Below, piece by piece: positions 12,177-22,382 of a DNA stretch of 35,287 bases. Below the pieces are notes generated by a model that saw only the letters and a program-made list of their open reading frames with translations, made no database searches and was not told the origin of the DNA. The translations under genes and the position numbers were made by a program. Origin of the DNA: an uncultured Chromatium sp. (lineage in GTDB: Bacteria > Pseudomonadota > Gammaproteobacteria > Chromatiales > Chromatiaceae); the NCBI GenBank assembly GCA_903897335.1, contig CAIUAY010000089.1, forward strand, positions 1-35,287, given 5' to 3'. Every line of letters starts with the position of its first letter. The first letter of the stretch is position 1.

Positions 12177-13166
12177 TCAGGCTGACCAGAGCGGCCCCTC
12201 TTCCATCGCCGCGATCTGTTCGCGCAGTTGCAGGATGTGGTTCTGCCAGAAATGCTGGGTGCCAAACCAGGTGAATGCCGCTGGAAAGGCCGGGTCTTCC
12301 CAGCGCCGGGCAATCCAGGCAGCATGATGAATGATGCGCAGGGTGCGCAGTGCCTCAATCAGATGCAGTTCGCGTTGGTCGAATTCGCAGAAATCTTCAT
12401 AACCGGCCAAGACATCGGCAAGCTGGCGGCTCATCTCTGATCGCTCCCCCGAAAGCAGCATCCAGAGATCCTGAACCGCAGGCCCCATGCGCGCATCGTC
12501 GAAATCGACGAAGTGCGGTCCGGCATCCGTCCACAGCAGATTGCCTGGATGACAGTCACCATGCAGTCGGAGAGGCTGCGGTGAACCGGCACGGTCATAG
12601 CAGGCGCGTACACAGTCAAGTGCCTGCTCGACCACGCTGGCATAGGCGGGCAACAGGTCGTGCGGAATCCAGTCGTGAGTCAGCAGAAATTCGCGGGGTT
12701 CGATGCCGAAGCTCTCGATGTTGAGGGTTGGGCGCTGAGTGAAGGGCGCGATGGCTCCAATGGCATGAATGCGTCCGATGAAGCGACCGAGCCATTCCAG
12801 TACTGCCGAGTCGTCCAGCTCAGGGGCACGTCCACCCCGACGCGGTGTCAGCGAGAATCGGTATCCAGCACATTCATGCAGCGTGCGACCTGCGATGATT
12901 GACGGTGGGATGGCCGGAATCTCGTGTTCAGCCAGGGTCAGGGTGAAGGCATGTTCTTCCAGAATCGCTGCGTCGCTCCAGCGTTCCGGTCGGTAGAACT
13001 TGGCGATCACCGGCGTCGATTCATCGATGCCAACCTGATAGACCCGGTTTTCGTAGCTGTTCAGTGCCAGCAAACGCCCGTCGGTTAGAAGTCCAAGGCT
13101 CTCGACGGCATCGAGCACCCGATCCGGGGTAAGGTTGGCGTAAGGAGTGAGATTTGGCGCAGTCAT
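12177..13166 (-). CDS. srkA: YihE/SrkA-type serine/threonine protein kinase (stress response kinase A)
   Basis: VLDAVESLGLLTDGRLLALNSYENRVYQVG; LHGDCHPGNLLW; HFVDFDDARMGPAVQDLWMLLSG. Confidence 0.88.
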   Translation of the reverse strand: MTAPNLTPYANLTPDRVLDAVESLGLLTDGRLLALNSYENRVYQVGIDESTPVIAKFYRPERWSDAAILEEHAFTLTLAEHEIPAIPPSIIAGRTLHECAGYRFSLTPRRGGRAPELDDSAVLEWLGRFIGRIHAIGAIAPFTQRPTLNIESFGIEPREFLLTHDWIPHDLLPAYASVVEQALDCVRACYDRAGSPQPLRLHGDCHPGNLLWTDAGPHFVDFDDARMGPAVQDLWMLLSGERSEMSRQLADVLAGYEDFCEFDQRELHLIEALRTLRIIHHAAWIARRWEDPAFPAAFTWFGTQHFWQNHILQLREQIAAMEEGPLWSA

Positions 13167-13222
13167 GGACTGATTCTATCAGTACTGGCCGCAGCGGTGG
13201 GTCATAACCCGCGTTTGGATTG

Positions 13223-13746
13223 AACTGTCAAAAGACGTGTGATGAGCTGACATGTCGCAGCCATCCGCTCTGTTTGGCACAGGGGGCGACGCTGGCCGAT
13301 GCGCTGACAGGCTAACTGCCGAAGATGCCTTCACCAACTTGATGGAGCATCAGACCATTGCAATGTCGCACCGTCCCGGCTATCCGTCGTGAGCGGCAGT
13401 CCTCGACGAAGTCAGACCGCGAATTAGCTCCGACGTACCTTCTCCATCGCACCACCGTGCACACATGGCATGACGGCGCCAAGGATGCCTCGCATCATCC
13501 GCACCACGCTGGTAAGAGCAAGTGGTGGCGCGGTGCCAGATCCTGCTGCTAACCGTCGCCCGTGAGTTCATCCACCCCGAGGTACCACGCTCCGGCCTGG
13601 ATCGCGGCCTGCGGCGTCTCCAATTTCAGTGCCCTGATTCCGAAACTGAAAGGTGAGGCGCCGATTTAAGCGATCAAGGACTGGCAGCAACCAATGCCCG
13701 GAACGCTTCAAAAGGCGGATCTATCATCTCGCGGGACTTGACAGTT
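13223..13746 (+). pseudogene. Decayed IS481-type insertion element, internally deleted for the catalytic core
   Basis: Conceptual fragments in several frames: IRRERQSSTKSDRELAPTYLLHRTTVHTWHD (HTH), LLLTVAREFIHPEVPRSGLDRGLRR, VSNFSALIPKLKGEAPI, AIKDWQ and ERFKRRIYHLAGLDSY (C-terminus); bounded by 9-bp inverted repeats AACTGTCAA / TTGACAGTT. Confidence 0.7.
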
Positions 13747-16700
13747 ATCTACCATGTTCTTTGATCAACGCCAGCATATCCTCGTAACTGAGTCGCCCGC
13801 CGTCGCCCGTACCTTCCAGCAGTCCGTCGGCCAGGTCGCGCTTGCTGGCGTGCAGGGCGATGATCTTTTCCTCGATGGTGCCCTTGGTGATGAGCCGGTA
13901 GATGGTGACGGGGCGCTCCTGCCCGATCCGGTGGGCGCGGTCAGAGGCTTGATCCTCGACCGCCGGGTTCCACCAGGGGTCCATGTGGATCACATAATCG
14001 GCGGCGGTAAGATTGAGCCCCGAGCCGCCGGCGCGCAGGCTGATCAGGAAAAGATCGCCCTCTCCCGCCTGAAAAGCGGCAACTGCGGTCTTGCGCTTGG
14101 CCTCCGGGGTTGAGCCGTCGAGATATTGATAGCGCACGCCCCGTGCGTCCAGATGAGCGCGGATGAGTCGCAGATGGTCGACGAACTGGCTGAACACTAG
14201 CGCCTTGTGACGGTTTTCGAGCAGTTCGTCGAGAATGTCGTTGAAGGCGTCGAGCTTAGCGCTCGGGATGTCGCTGTCGGGCAGCGCCAGCTTGGGATGA
14301 CAGCAGGCGCGGCGCAGTCGCATGATCTCGGCCAGCAGTTGCATGCGCTTCTGGCCGGGGTTGCTGTCCACGGTCTCCAGCCGCTCGATGGCCTGGCGGC
14401 GCAGCGCCTCGTAGAGCGCCGCCTCGGCCGCGCTGAACTCCAGCTCCAGGGTAATCTCGGTGCGCGGCGGCAGTTCGCTCAGAACATCGGTCTTGAGTCG
14501 GCGCAGGATGAAGGGCTTGAGCAGTTGGCGCAGACGCTGGCGCGCGCCGTTGTCCTGATGCTGTTCGATGGGGGCGGCGAAGCGCTGGTTGAAGGAGTCC
14601 AGCGAGCCGAGCAGTCCGGGGTTGATGAAACGGAAGAGGTTCCACAACTCGCCCAGATGGTTTTCGATCGGGGTGCCGGTGGTGATCATCCGCAAGCCGC
14701 CGTTGAGCTTCATGATCGCCTGCGAGCGTTTGGTTTGGGCGTTCTTAAACGCCTGCGCCTCGTCGGCGACGATGGTCGACCAGTTCACGCCGGCGAGCCG
14801 CTCACCCTCGGTTTGCAGCAGTCCATAGGTCGAGACGATCAGATCGAAGGGGCCTGCAGCGGCGAGCATCTGCTCGCGATCGCCGTCGCCGAAGCGCTTG
14901 GGTTGCAGGGTTGGTGCGAAGCGGCGCGCCTCGCTGACCCAGTTGGAGCAGACCGACATCGGCGCCAGCACCAGGGTTGGGCCTTCCGGCGCGCGAGAGA
15001 GGATCATCGCCAGGGCCTGAACGGTCTTGCCCAATCCCATGTCGTCGGCCAGACAGGCGCCGGCGCCCCAGTGGGCCAGACGCGCGAGCCAGCGATAGCC
15101 CTCGACCTGATAGTCGCGCAATTCGGCTTGCAAGGTGGACGGGATGGCGGGTTCCAGCTCGCGCACCTCGGCCAGTCGCGCCAGCAGCCCCTTCCAGTGT
15201 TTGCTGGACTTGACCGCCATGCCTTCCAGACTCTCTTCGATGGCGGCGGCAGCCAGCGGGTGAAAGTGTCCGCGGTCGGTCAGTCCGCGCAGATTGTCCA
15301 GACGTCGGCGCAGCGCATCGCTCAGAACCAGATATTCGCGCTCGTCCAGACGCACGAAACGACCCTTGGAATCCGCGACCAGTTCCAAGAGCCTGCGCAT
15401 CCCGAGCAGGGTGCCGTCGTCAAGCGTCAACCCACCTTCCAGACCCAACCAATCGCGCTCCTTGCTGATGCTAACGCTCATGCGCGACAGCGTCGCTTCT
15501 TTCGAGAGTCCGATCCGCTTGCCCTCGGGCCATTGCAGCACGACCGCGTCGCCCAGCGTGTGCAACTGTTCGAGCGCGGTCAGCGCCGCTTCAGGATCGT
15601 CCAGACACCAACTCCAATCGCCCCCTTCGACTCCGCCCTGGGAACGCCCATCGGCAAGAGCCGGACAGGCGTCGAGCACCGTCTGCGCCTGTCGACGTTC
15701 GCCAACGAGATCGCGCGAGGTCTGCACCGCGCGTCCGTCCAGTTCGCCGAACAGGGTCGACAGACCTTGACCCGGAAGCAGCCGCGGACCTTTTTCGCCC
15801 AGAGGCTGCATCAGGAGTTCCAGATTCAGACCGGACTCGGACGGGTTCAGATGCAGATAGGGGCGCGGATCGGCAGGGACGGTCTCGGCGATCTGCTCGG
15901 CTCCGCCGATTGCCGAATGCACGGTCAGCAGCGGGGCGATAGCGGCGATGCCTTCGAGCAGCCGATCCTTGCCGTCGGGTGGTACCTTGAGTCCCTCGGA
16001 ACCGAGGATGGCGCTGATCCGGCGATGCGTGGCGTCGAACTGGATCAGCCGGATGCGCTGAGCCGATTCGTTGACCAGCAGCAGATTCGAGCCTTCTGGC
16101 GGCGCGGGATTGATGCGTACCAGGATCGCGTCCTTGCCCTGGATGACTTCGAGCGCCGGGCCGCCGCGCACCAGTTCGAGCGGGGTCTCCATGGCGCCGG
16201 CACGAAACACCAGCGGATGCCCCACGGCGGCCAGCAGGGTGGCGTCCGAGTCCAGGCTGTAATGGGTGCGGCCATAGCCGCCGTACCAGCCGGTTTCGGT
16301 CTCGCGCTGGATACAACCGCAGATACGGCGATCCTGCGGGGTAAGATAATCGTAGTCGTTGGACGTTTCAGCCAGCTTCTGCAGCGCGACCGGGCGGCCC
16401 TGCGACCAGCCGCCGGTCTTTTTCCGCTTCTGTTCGCGTGGCTCCAGAGTACCCTGACCGCCATAGAGCGCGAGCAGCCAGCACATGCGACGATCCGATC
16501 CGGCGGCGTCGCCCGCACCCGCGGCCTTGCCCTCGCCGCCCGCACTGCCGACCCCCTTCAGCGCCTCCAGGGCAATTTCCCAGGCCGATTTCGGAGTGAG
16601 CAGTCCGGCGAGCCTGACCAGTTCCTTCGGTGGCGGGGGCAGCGCGACGATCTGGAGTGGCCGGCCGTGCAGCCGCAGTAACTCGACGCCCTCCCAGGCA

Positions 16701-17908
16701 TACCAGTGGATACCCGCGACCACGGCACCCTCGCAGTAGGTCGCGAGCGTTTTAAGCGACTCCAGACCGGGGCGCTCGCCCAGCCAATGACGCATGAGAC
16801 ACAGAAACAGAAGATCGAAAGGCCGTTTGACCACCGCGCCCTGGCGCAGCCAGCTTGCCTCCTTCGGGCGCTGGCGTCCGGCTAGGATGCCAGCCAGTTG
16901 GTTGAGCATCTGGAAGATCGGCGCGCAGGGGTCGGCGACCGGCGCGCGCAGCACCAGGTTGGCCTGCGCCTGGACCCGGTCTAGATCCGCCGGCGTGCCC
17001 CGACGCAGCAGCGCGAGCAGGTGCATGATGCCGGGCAGCCCCGGCACCGTGAGATTGCGCTTGCGGGTCTGGCGCCGCAGGGTCGTCAGGTGCAGATCGA
17101 AGACTTCAAGCGACTCCTCGTGACGCCCGCACGCCAGATGCAGCCAGCCGATCAGGGGCAGCGTTGCGGGCGTGATCCGGTTGCCCAGGAGGGCTGCGGC
17201 CTGGTCGAAATTGCCCATGAACAGATGTTGCTCGGCGAGTGCGCAGGCCGCCTCGGGATGCTCGACCGCCAACGGGGTCAAACCGCGATCCATGAGTGCC
17301 TGGAGTTCCGATCGCGGGGTCAGCGTCAGACTCGCCTCGGTCATCCACGGGGCGAGCGCCAGAATGCGCAGACGCGGGCTGAGCGTGTCGAACCAGTCGG
17401 GATCAGGCGACGCAGTACAGATACGCGCCAGCGACTCGACTTCCGGGTAGCTTACGGGCTGCTCCGAGCCGCGCTTGTCCAATTCAAGTAGGGTCAGGAC
17501 ATCCGCTTCCCGACCCGCGTAAAGCGCGTTGCGCAGTCGCCGCTCGCTCACCGTCTCCCACTGATAGCGCGACTTGGCGCTCATGATGGCTTCTGCGGCG
17601 GCAACGATGCGATCGAAGGTGCCTTCGCGGACTGTCTCGCGGGTGAGTATCTCGGCCAGTTCCGGGGCGCAGTAAAAATTCTTGCCCTGTTTGACCAGGA
17701 TACGCTGAACGAACAGACGAGTGATGCGCGAAGTCGAGAAGAGCGTCGCGAGTGGCTTGCCCGTTGGATCGCGCCAGCCAAGCTGGTTCAGGATTGCCTG
17801 TAAGGTGGTCTGGCTGACCGCTTCATGGACAACGGAAACGACCTGGAGAATGCGGCGCTCGTCGGGCGCGAGTTCCTGCGCGGCTTCGATCACACTAGCC
17901 ATAATCAC
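13745..17908 (-). CDS. SNF2-family DEAD/DEAH-box helicase (1387 aa)
   Basis: LADDMGLGKTVQALAMIL, IVADEAQAFKN, ITTGTPIENHLGELWNLFRFINPG, SLRAGGSGLNLTAADYVIHMDPWWNPAVEDQASDRAHRIGQ. Confidence 0.93.
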   Translation of the reverse strand: MIMASVIEAAQELAPDERRILQVVSVVHEAVSQTTLQAILNQLGWRDPTGKPLATLFSTSRITRLFVQRILVKQGKNFYCAPELAEILTRETVREGTFDRIVAAAEAIMSAKSRYQWETVSERRLRNALYAGREADVLTLLELDKRGSEQPVSYPEVESLARICTASPDPDWFDTLSPRLRILALAPWMTEASLTLTPRSELQALMDRGLTPLAVEHPEAACALAEQHLFMGNFDQAAALLGNRITPATLPLIGWLHLACGRHEESLEVFDLHLTTLRRQTRKRNLTVPGLPGIMHLLALLRRGTPADLDRVQAQANLVLRAPVADPCAPIFQMLNQLAGILAGRQRPKEASWLRQGAVVKRPFDLLFLCLMRHWLGERPGLESLKTLATYCEGAVVAGIHWYAWEGVELLRLHGRPLQIVALPPPPKELVRLAGLLTPKSAWEIALEALKGVGSAGGEGKAAGAGDAAGSDRRMCWLLALYGGQGTLEPREQKRKKTGGWSQGRPVALQKLAETSNDYDYLTPQDRRICGCIQRETETGWYGGYGRTHYSLDSDATLLAAVGHPLVFRAGAMETPLELVRGGPALEVIQGKDAILVRINPAPPEGSNLLLVNESAQRIRLIQFDATHRRISAILGSEGLKVPPDGKDRLLEGIAAIAPLLTVHSAIGGAEQIAETVPADPRPYLHLNPSESGLNLELLMQPLGEKGPRLLPGQGLSTLFGELDGRAVQTSRDLVGERRQAQTVLDACPALADGRSQGGVEGGDWSWCLDDPEAALTALEQLHTLGDAVVLQWPEGKRIGLSKEATLSRMSVSISKERDWLGLEGGLTLDDGTLLGMRRLLELVADSKGRFVRLDEREYLVLSDALRRRLDNLRGLTDRGHFHPLAAAAIEESLEGMAVKSSKHWKGLLARLAEVRELEPAIPSTLQAELRDYQVEGYRWLARLAHWGAGACLADDMGLGKTVQALAMILSRAPEGPTLVLAPMSVCSNWVSEARRFAPTLQPKRFGDGDREQMLAAAGPFDLIVSTYGLLQTEGERLAGVNWSTIVADEAQAFKNAQTKRSQAIMKLNGGLRMITTGTPIENHLGELWNLFRFINPGLLGSLDSFNQRFAAPIEQHQDNGARQRLRQLLKPFILRRLKTDVLSELPPRTEITLELEFSAAEAALYEALRRQAIERLETVDSNPGQKRMQLLAEIMRLRRACCHPKLALPDSDIPSAKLDAFNDILDELLENRHKALVFSQFVDHLRLIRAHLDARGVRYQYLDGSTPEAKRKTAVAAFQAGEGDLFLISLRAGGSGLNLTAADYVIHMDPWWNPAVEDQASDRAHRIGQERPVTIYRLITKGTIEEKIIALHASKRDLADGLLEGTGDGGRLSYEDMLALIKEHGR

Positions 17909-17987
17909 TCGATCAAAAGAATTGAAAAATAAACGGTTTTCCGATGTCAGTCATCAGCACGGCTTTCTCCGCCAACTGCCAACTGAT

Positions 17988-19634
17988 TCAAACTCGCCGC
18001 TGACGGATGAAATGCTCCAGCAACGCACGGGTAGATGGATCGTGATCCGCCGTCACCTTGCACGACTGGATTTCATCCAGAATGACGCTGGCAAGCTGTT
18101 TGCCGAGTTCCACGCCCCATTGATCGAATGAATTGATACCCCAGATCACGCCCTGGGTGAAGATCCGGTGTTCATACAGGGCGACCAACGCGCCCAGGGT
18201 GCGCGGCGTCAGCCGCTCCATCAGGATGCTGTTGGTGGGTCGGTTGCCGGGGAAAGTGCGATGGTAGGCCAGGAAGTGCGCCTGTTCCTCGGGCATCCCG
18301 GAGGCGGTCAACTCGTCCAGCGCCTCCTCAAAGGTGCGACCACGCATCAGCGCCTCGGTCTGGGCGAAAAAATTGGCCATGAACTTGGGATGATGGTCGC
18401 CCAGCTCATTGTGGCTGTGAATCGCCCCGATGAAATCCGCTGGGATCATCTGGGTGCCCTGATGGATGAGCTGATAAAAGGCATGCTGACCATCGGTGCC
18501 CGCTTCACCCCAGACCACAGGGCCGGTGGTGTACTCGACCGCAACGCCCTCGCGGGTCACGCCCTTGCCGTTGCTTTCCATGTCGCCCTGTTGCAGATAG
18601 GCCGGCAGAAAACGTAGCGACTGATCGTAGGGCAAGATTGCATGGGTGCGGGCACCGGCGAAATTGGCATGCCAGACCCCGATCAGACCGAGCAGCGCGG
18701 GCATGTTTGCGGACAGCTCCGCCGTGCGGAAATGTTCATCCATGGCATGAGCGCCTTCGAGCAACTCGACAAAGCGATCAAAACCCACCGCTAGCGCAAT
18801 CGGTAGACCAATCGCCGACCACAGCGAATAGCGCCCACCGACCCAGTCCCAGAAACTAAACATGTTGGCGGTATCGATGCCGAAGGCGGCGACCTTCACG
18901 GCATTGGTGGAGACGGCCACGAAATGTCTGGCAACCGCAGATGGATCGCCGAGCGCCGCGAGCAGCCAGTCACGCGCACTGGCAGCGTTAGTCATGGTCT
19001 CCTGCGTCGTGAACGTTTTGGAGGCAACGATAAACAGCGTGGTTTCAGGATCGAGGCGCTGGATGGTCTCGACCAGATGAGTGCCATCGACATTGGAGAC
19101 GAAATGCACCCGCAGATCCTCGCGCTGATAGGGTGCGAGTGCCGTGCAGATCATCTTCGGCCCCAGGTTCGAGCCACCGATGCCGATATTGACCACGTCG
19201 GTGATCCGCCGCCCGGTGTGTCCCAGCCACTCGCCAGAGCGTACCCGCTCGACGAATTGATCCATCCGCGCCAGCACTGCATTGATCAGCGGCATGACGT
19301 CTTCGCCATCGACCAGAATCGGACGGTTCGAGCGATTGCGCAGCGCAATATGCAGCACTGCCCGCCCTTCGGTGTTATTGATCGGCTCACCGTCGAACAT
19401 GCGCCGCGTCCAGCCACGCAGATCAGCCGATTCGGCCAGATCACGCAGCAACGACAGGGTTTCATGAGTCACGAGATTTTTTGAATAATCGAGACGCAGT
19501 CCGGCAACCGTCAGAGTCATGGTTTCGGCGCGACGGGGATCGACAGCAAACAGATCGCGGATCCGTGCGGCTTGCATCGTATCCCAGTGGTGTTGAAGTG
19601 CCTGCCACTGAGGGGTCTGATTCATGAGCGACAT
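17988..19634 (-). CDS. pgi: Glucose-6-phosphate isomerase (ORF extends to 19688; likely start about 19634)
   Basis: [28 protein letters not shown]-like GAGGAG upstream of MSLMNQ. Confidence 0.95.
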   Translation of the reverse strand: MSLMNQTPQWQALQHHWDTMQAARIRDLFAVDPRRAETMTLTVAGLRLDYSKNLVTHETLSLLRDLAESADLRGWTRRMFDGEPINNTEGRAVLHIALRNRSNRPILVDGEDVMPLINAVLARMDQFVERVRSGEWLGHTGRRITDVVNIGIGGSNLGPKMICTALAPYQREDLRVHFVSNVDGTHLVETIQRLDPETTLFIVASKTFTTQETMTNAASARDWLLAALGDPSAVARHFVAVSTNAVKVAAFGIDTANMFSFWDWVGGRYSLWSAIGLPIALAVGFDRFVELLEGAHAMDEHFRTAELSANMPALLGLIGVWHANFAGARTHAILPYDQSLRFLPAYLQQGDMESNGKGVTREGVAVEYTTGPVVWGEAGTDGQHAFYQLIHQGTQMIPADFIGAIHSHNELGDHHPKFMANFFAQTEALMRGRTFEEALDELTASGMPEEQAHFLAYHRTFPGNRPTNSILMERLTPRTLGALVALYEHRIFTQGVIWGINSFDQWGVELGKQLASVILDEIQSCKVTADHDPSTRALLEHFIRQRRV

Positions 19635-19787
19635 GATGGTCGGTCTCCTCGAAGGAAATGTTAAATGAGTTGTCAAGCCCATCCCCAAACATGACCCTCG
19701 ACAATGGCAGATTGCTGATGCATTGCACGGCGGCGCTGACGGATGCCAGATTGTATTCGATCAGCTTGAAATCAACATCATCAGGAT

Positions 19788-20105
19788 TAGGACTGACGCA
19801 AAACGGGTAACTGTAACGTGGCGGGCATAAAGACACCCGTGACGCGCTTGGCTGACGGTCAATCTCTGCTGGTCAGCCAGATCAGCTAGACGCTGACGAA
19901 CGCCGCCGACCATTGCGAGGCGTTCAGCCACCATGCCATTTGCGAGGCGACCGGATGACACCCCGCACGGTGTGGGACAACGTGCGCGGGAATGTGGATG
20001 CGACGGCGCAAAGCGACTGTTCGATGACACCGTGCTGGGCAGGGGCGCTTCATGGATTTTATGCAGCAGTTGCAAGCCTGTTTGCTGACATTCGGTCTGA
20101 ACTAA
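19788..20105 (+). pseudogene. Decayed N-terminal remnant of an IS701-like DDE transposase
   Basis: Fragments in different frames: TLTNAADHCEAFSHHAI, LRGDRMTPRTVWDNVRGNVDAT, LFDDTVL (typical first Asp motif); left end starts TAGGACTGACGCAAAACG. No intact ORF. Confidence 0.5.
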
Positions 20106-20106
20106 A

Positions 20107-20286
20107 CTAATTCAGTTCGTCGAATTCCGGGTCATCAAGCAGCTCGCGCAGACGTTTGATTTCGCGCATGTGTTCGATGCGTCGACGAATGTCCAGGCTC
20201 GCCGCCTGACCGCGGGATTCCTGAGCTGTCATCGGCAGAATGCGCTCAGTCACGTCCTGACCATAGCTGTTTTCAGTGTCTAACAT
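20107..20286 (-). CDS. Small hypothetical protein (possibly PA3496-like)
   Basis: MLDTENSYGQDVTERILPMTAQESRGQAASLDIRRRIEHMREIKRLRELLDDPEFDELN; GAGGAA SD upstream of Met; charged C-terminal helix. Confidence 0.55.
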   Translation of the reverse strand: MLDTENSYGQDVTERILPMTAQESRGQAASLDIRRRIEHMREIKRLRELLDDPEFDELN

Positions 20287-20447
20287 TGCCAATTCCTCGT
20301 GGGTGACAAGGCAAATCAAGAGCGGCCTAATACCAGAAAAGCACGCGGAATGGAAGTATTTTTTCGTGCCATCATGCGATTCCAGCGTCTGTGCCAGCGC
20401 GGGATTCTGATACCATTTGCACCCCTTCTGGCGCTGGATCTCCGCTT

Positions 20448-21968
20448 ATGCCTGACGCATTTCTCCAGGCGACCGATGTTTCACCCGGCGACGTGGTTGC
20501 GGCGGTGGATCTCGGCTCCAACAGTTTTCACATGATCGTTGCCCGTATCGATGATGGCCACATGCGCATCACGGATCGTCTCAAAGAGATGGTGCGTCTG
20601 GGCGAGGGGCTGAATGATGATAAGACCCTGAACCCAGAGGTCGTTGCCCGCGCCCTGGCCTGCCTGGAGCGCTTTGGTCAGCGCCTGCGCGGTTTTCCGT
20701 CTGGCAGCGTGCGTGCCGTCGGCACCAATACGCTCAGACAGGTCGCTCCTGAAACCGGTTTCGTCGAACGCGCTGAAGCGGCGCTCGGCCATCCCATCGA
20801 TGTCATCGCCGGTCGTGAAGAGGCGCGTCTGGTCTATCTGGGCGTTGCGCATGGTCTTGCGGCGGGTGCGCAACGACGGTTGGTAGTCGATATTGGTGGC
20901 GGTAGCACTGAGATCATCGTGGGTCAGGGTTTTTCATCAAATCTGCGCGAAAGCCTGCACATGGGTTGCGTCAGTCTCTCGCGCAGATATTTTGCCGACG
21001 GTCGCATCACTGCGAAAGCCATGGAGAAGGCGCAGTTAACCAGTGCGCTAGAGGTGCGACCCGTCCGCGAGCGGTTTCGCCGCGCCGGCTGGGAACAGGC
21101 GGTGGGCAGCTCAGGCACTGTCCGTGCCATCGCTACGGTCGTCAACGCCGAAGGCTGGTGCGATGACGGCATTTCTGCCGAATCGCTGGCTCGTCTAAGT
21201 CACGCACTGCTCGATCTTGGCAAGACCTCCACCATCAATCTCAAGGGACTCGCTGACGAGCGTAAGCCGGTCTTTGCAGGTGGAGTCGCTGTTCTACGCG
21301 CTGTCTTCGATGCGCTAGAGATACAGCACATGCAGGTTTCCGATTACGCGCTGCGCGAAGGCGTGATCTACGAAATGATGGGGCGTTACCAGCACGAAGA
21401 TGTGCGCGAACGCACCGTCGCCACGCTTTGCCGACAGTTTCAGGTCGATCAGGCGCATGGTCGGCGCGTCCAGGCGACCGCGCTGGAACTCTTCCATCAG
21501 CTTGCGACGCCTTGGTCATTACATGACCCGGATGATTTACAGATGCTTGCCTGGGCTGCCCGACTGCATGAAGTCGGCGTCATGATCGCACACAGTCAAT
21601 ATCAGAAGCATGGCGCCTATCTGCTGCGTCACGCGGATCTGGCCGGGTTTTCGCGTCAGGAACAGATGGTGCTCGCGGCGCTGGTGTTGGGGCATCGCCG
21701 CAAATTTCCGATGCAGGACTTTCTGGCGCTGCCCAGAAAAAAACAGGCGAGTGCGCGTCAACTCTGCGTGATCCTGCGTTTGGCGGTACTGCTGCATCGT
21801 GGGCGTTCGACGGTTGGCAGGCATCATCCGACTGCGCAGGCGGCGGGCGAACGGCTCGGCCTGCATTTCCCCGCGACCTGGTTGGCCAATCACCCGCTCG
21901 CCCATCTGGAACTGGAGCAGGAAGCCGAGCGGCTGGTCAGCGCAGGCGTCGTGCTAACCTTTTGCTGA
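20448..21968 (+). CDS. ppx: Exopolyphosphatase / Ppx-GppA family phosphatase
   Basis: VVAAVDLGSNSFHMIVAR; VDIGGGSTEIIVG; C-terminal HD-like domain. Confidence 0.93.
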   Translation: MPDAFLQATDVSPGDVVAAVDLGSNSFHMIVARIDDGHMRITDRLKEMVRLGEGLNDDKTLNPEVVARALACLERFGQRLRGFPSGSVRAVGTNTLRQVAPETGFVERAEAALGHPIDVIAGREEARLVYLGVAHGLAAGAQRRLVVDIGGGSTEIIVGQGFSSNLRESLHMGCVSLSRRYFADGRITAKAMEKAQLTSALEVRPVRERFRRAGWEQAVGSSGTVRAIATVVNAEGWCDDGISAESLARLSHALLDLGKTSTINLKGLADERKPVFAGGVAVLRAVFDALEIQHMQVSDYALREGVIYEMMGRYQHEDVRERTVATLCRQFQVDQAHGRRVQATALELFHQLATPWSLHDPDDLQMLAWAARLHEVGVMIAHSQYQKHGAYLLRHADLAGFSRQEQMVLAALVLGHRRKFPMQDFLALPRKKQASARQLCVILRLAVLLHRGRSTVGRHHPTAQAAGERLGLHFPATWLANHPLAHLELEQEAERLVSAGVVLTFC

Positions 21969-22014
21969 TGCTCGCGGTAATTCTGTCAATGTCAATTCAA
22001 TACGGAGCCTTGCC

Positions 22015-22344
22015 ATGCGGATAATCACGTTCCCCATCCTGTTCACCTGCGCGATGGCAAGCCTATCCGCACAGGCCGCAAATCCAAGCTTTGACTGCAC
22101 CAACACCACCCATGAGGCCGAACAGATGATCTGCAAGGATGCAGAGCTTGCAAAACTCGACCGTCGTCTGGCGACGCTTTACTCCAGCGTACTCAAACAG
22201 ACATCAGAGCAGGATCGCAAGACGCTCAAGGCCGAGCAGCGCGGCTGGGTCAAGGGTCGCGACGACTGCTGGAAAGACAGCGACATGCGCGGCTGCATTG
22301 CTGACGCATACCAGTCTCGCATTCGCCAACTGAAAGACGATTAA
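22015..22344 (+). CDS. Secreted lysozyme-inhibitor LprI/DUF1311-type protein
   Basis: Signal peptide; SFDCTNTTHEAEQMICKDAELAKLDRRLATLY...RGWVKGRDDCW cysteine pattern. Confidence 0.8.
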   Translation: MRIITFPILFTCAMASLSAQAANPSFDCTNTTHEAEQMICKDAELAKLDRRLATLYSSVLKQTSEQDRKTLKAEQRGWVKGRDDCWKDSDMRGCIADAYQSRIRQLKDD

Positions 22345-22349
22345 AGGTG

Positions 22350-22382
22350 CCAGATCGACTGGACGCCGTTCAGTCGATCTGG
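22350..22382. terminator. Candidate bidirectional terminator between convergent genes
   Basis: Perfect 12-bp inverted repeat CCAGATCGACTG-gacgccgtt-CAGTCGATCTGG at the convergent end of the DUF1311 gene and lolA, including the lolA stop region. Confidence 0.5.

Noticed and set aside
14207-16681. 824-aa plus-strand ORF antisense to the SNF2 helicase
   Set aside because: Its Gln/Arg/Gly/Ala-rich translation has no recognisable domain, and the opposite strand encodes a clear SNF2 protein. Long antisense ORFs are expected in GC-rich genes.
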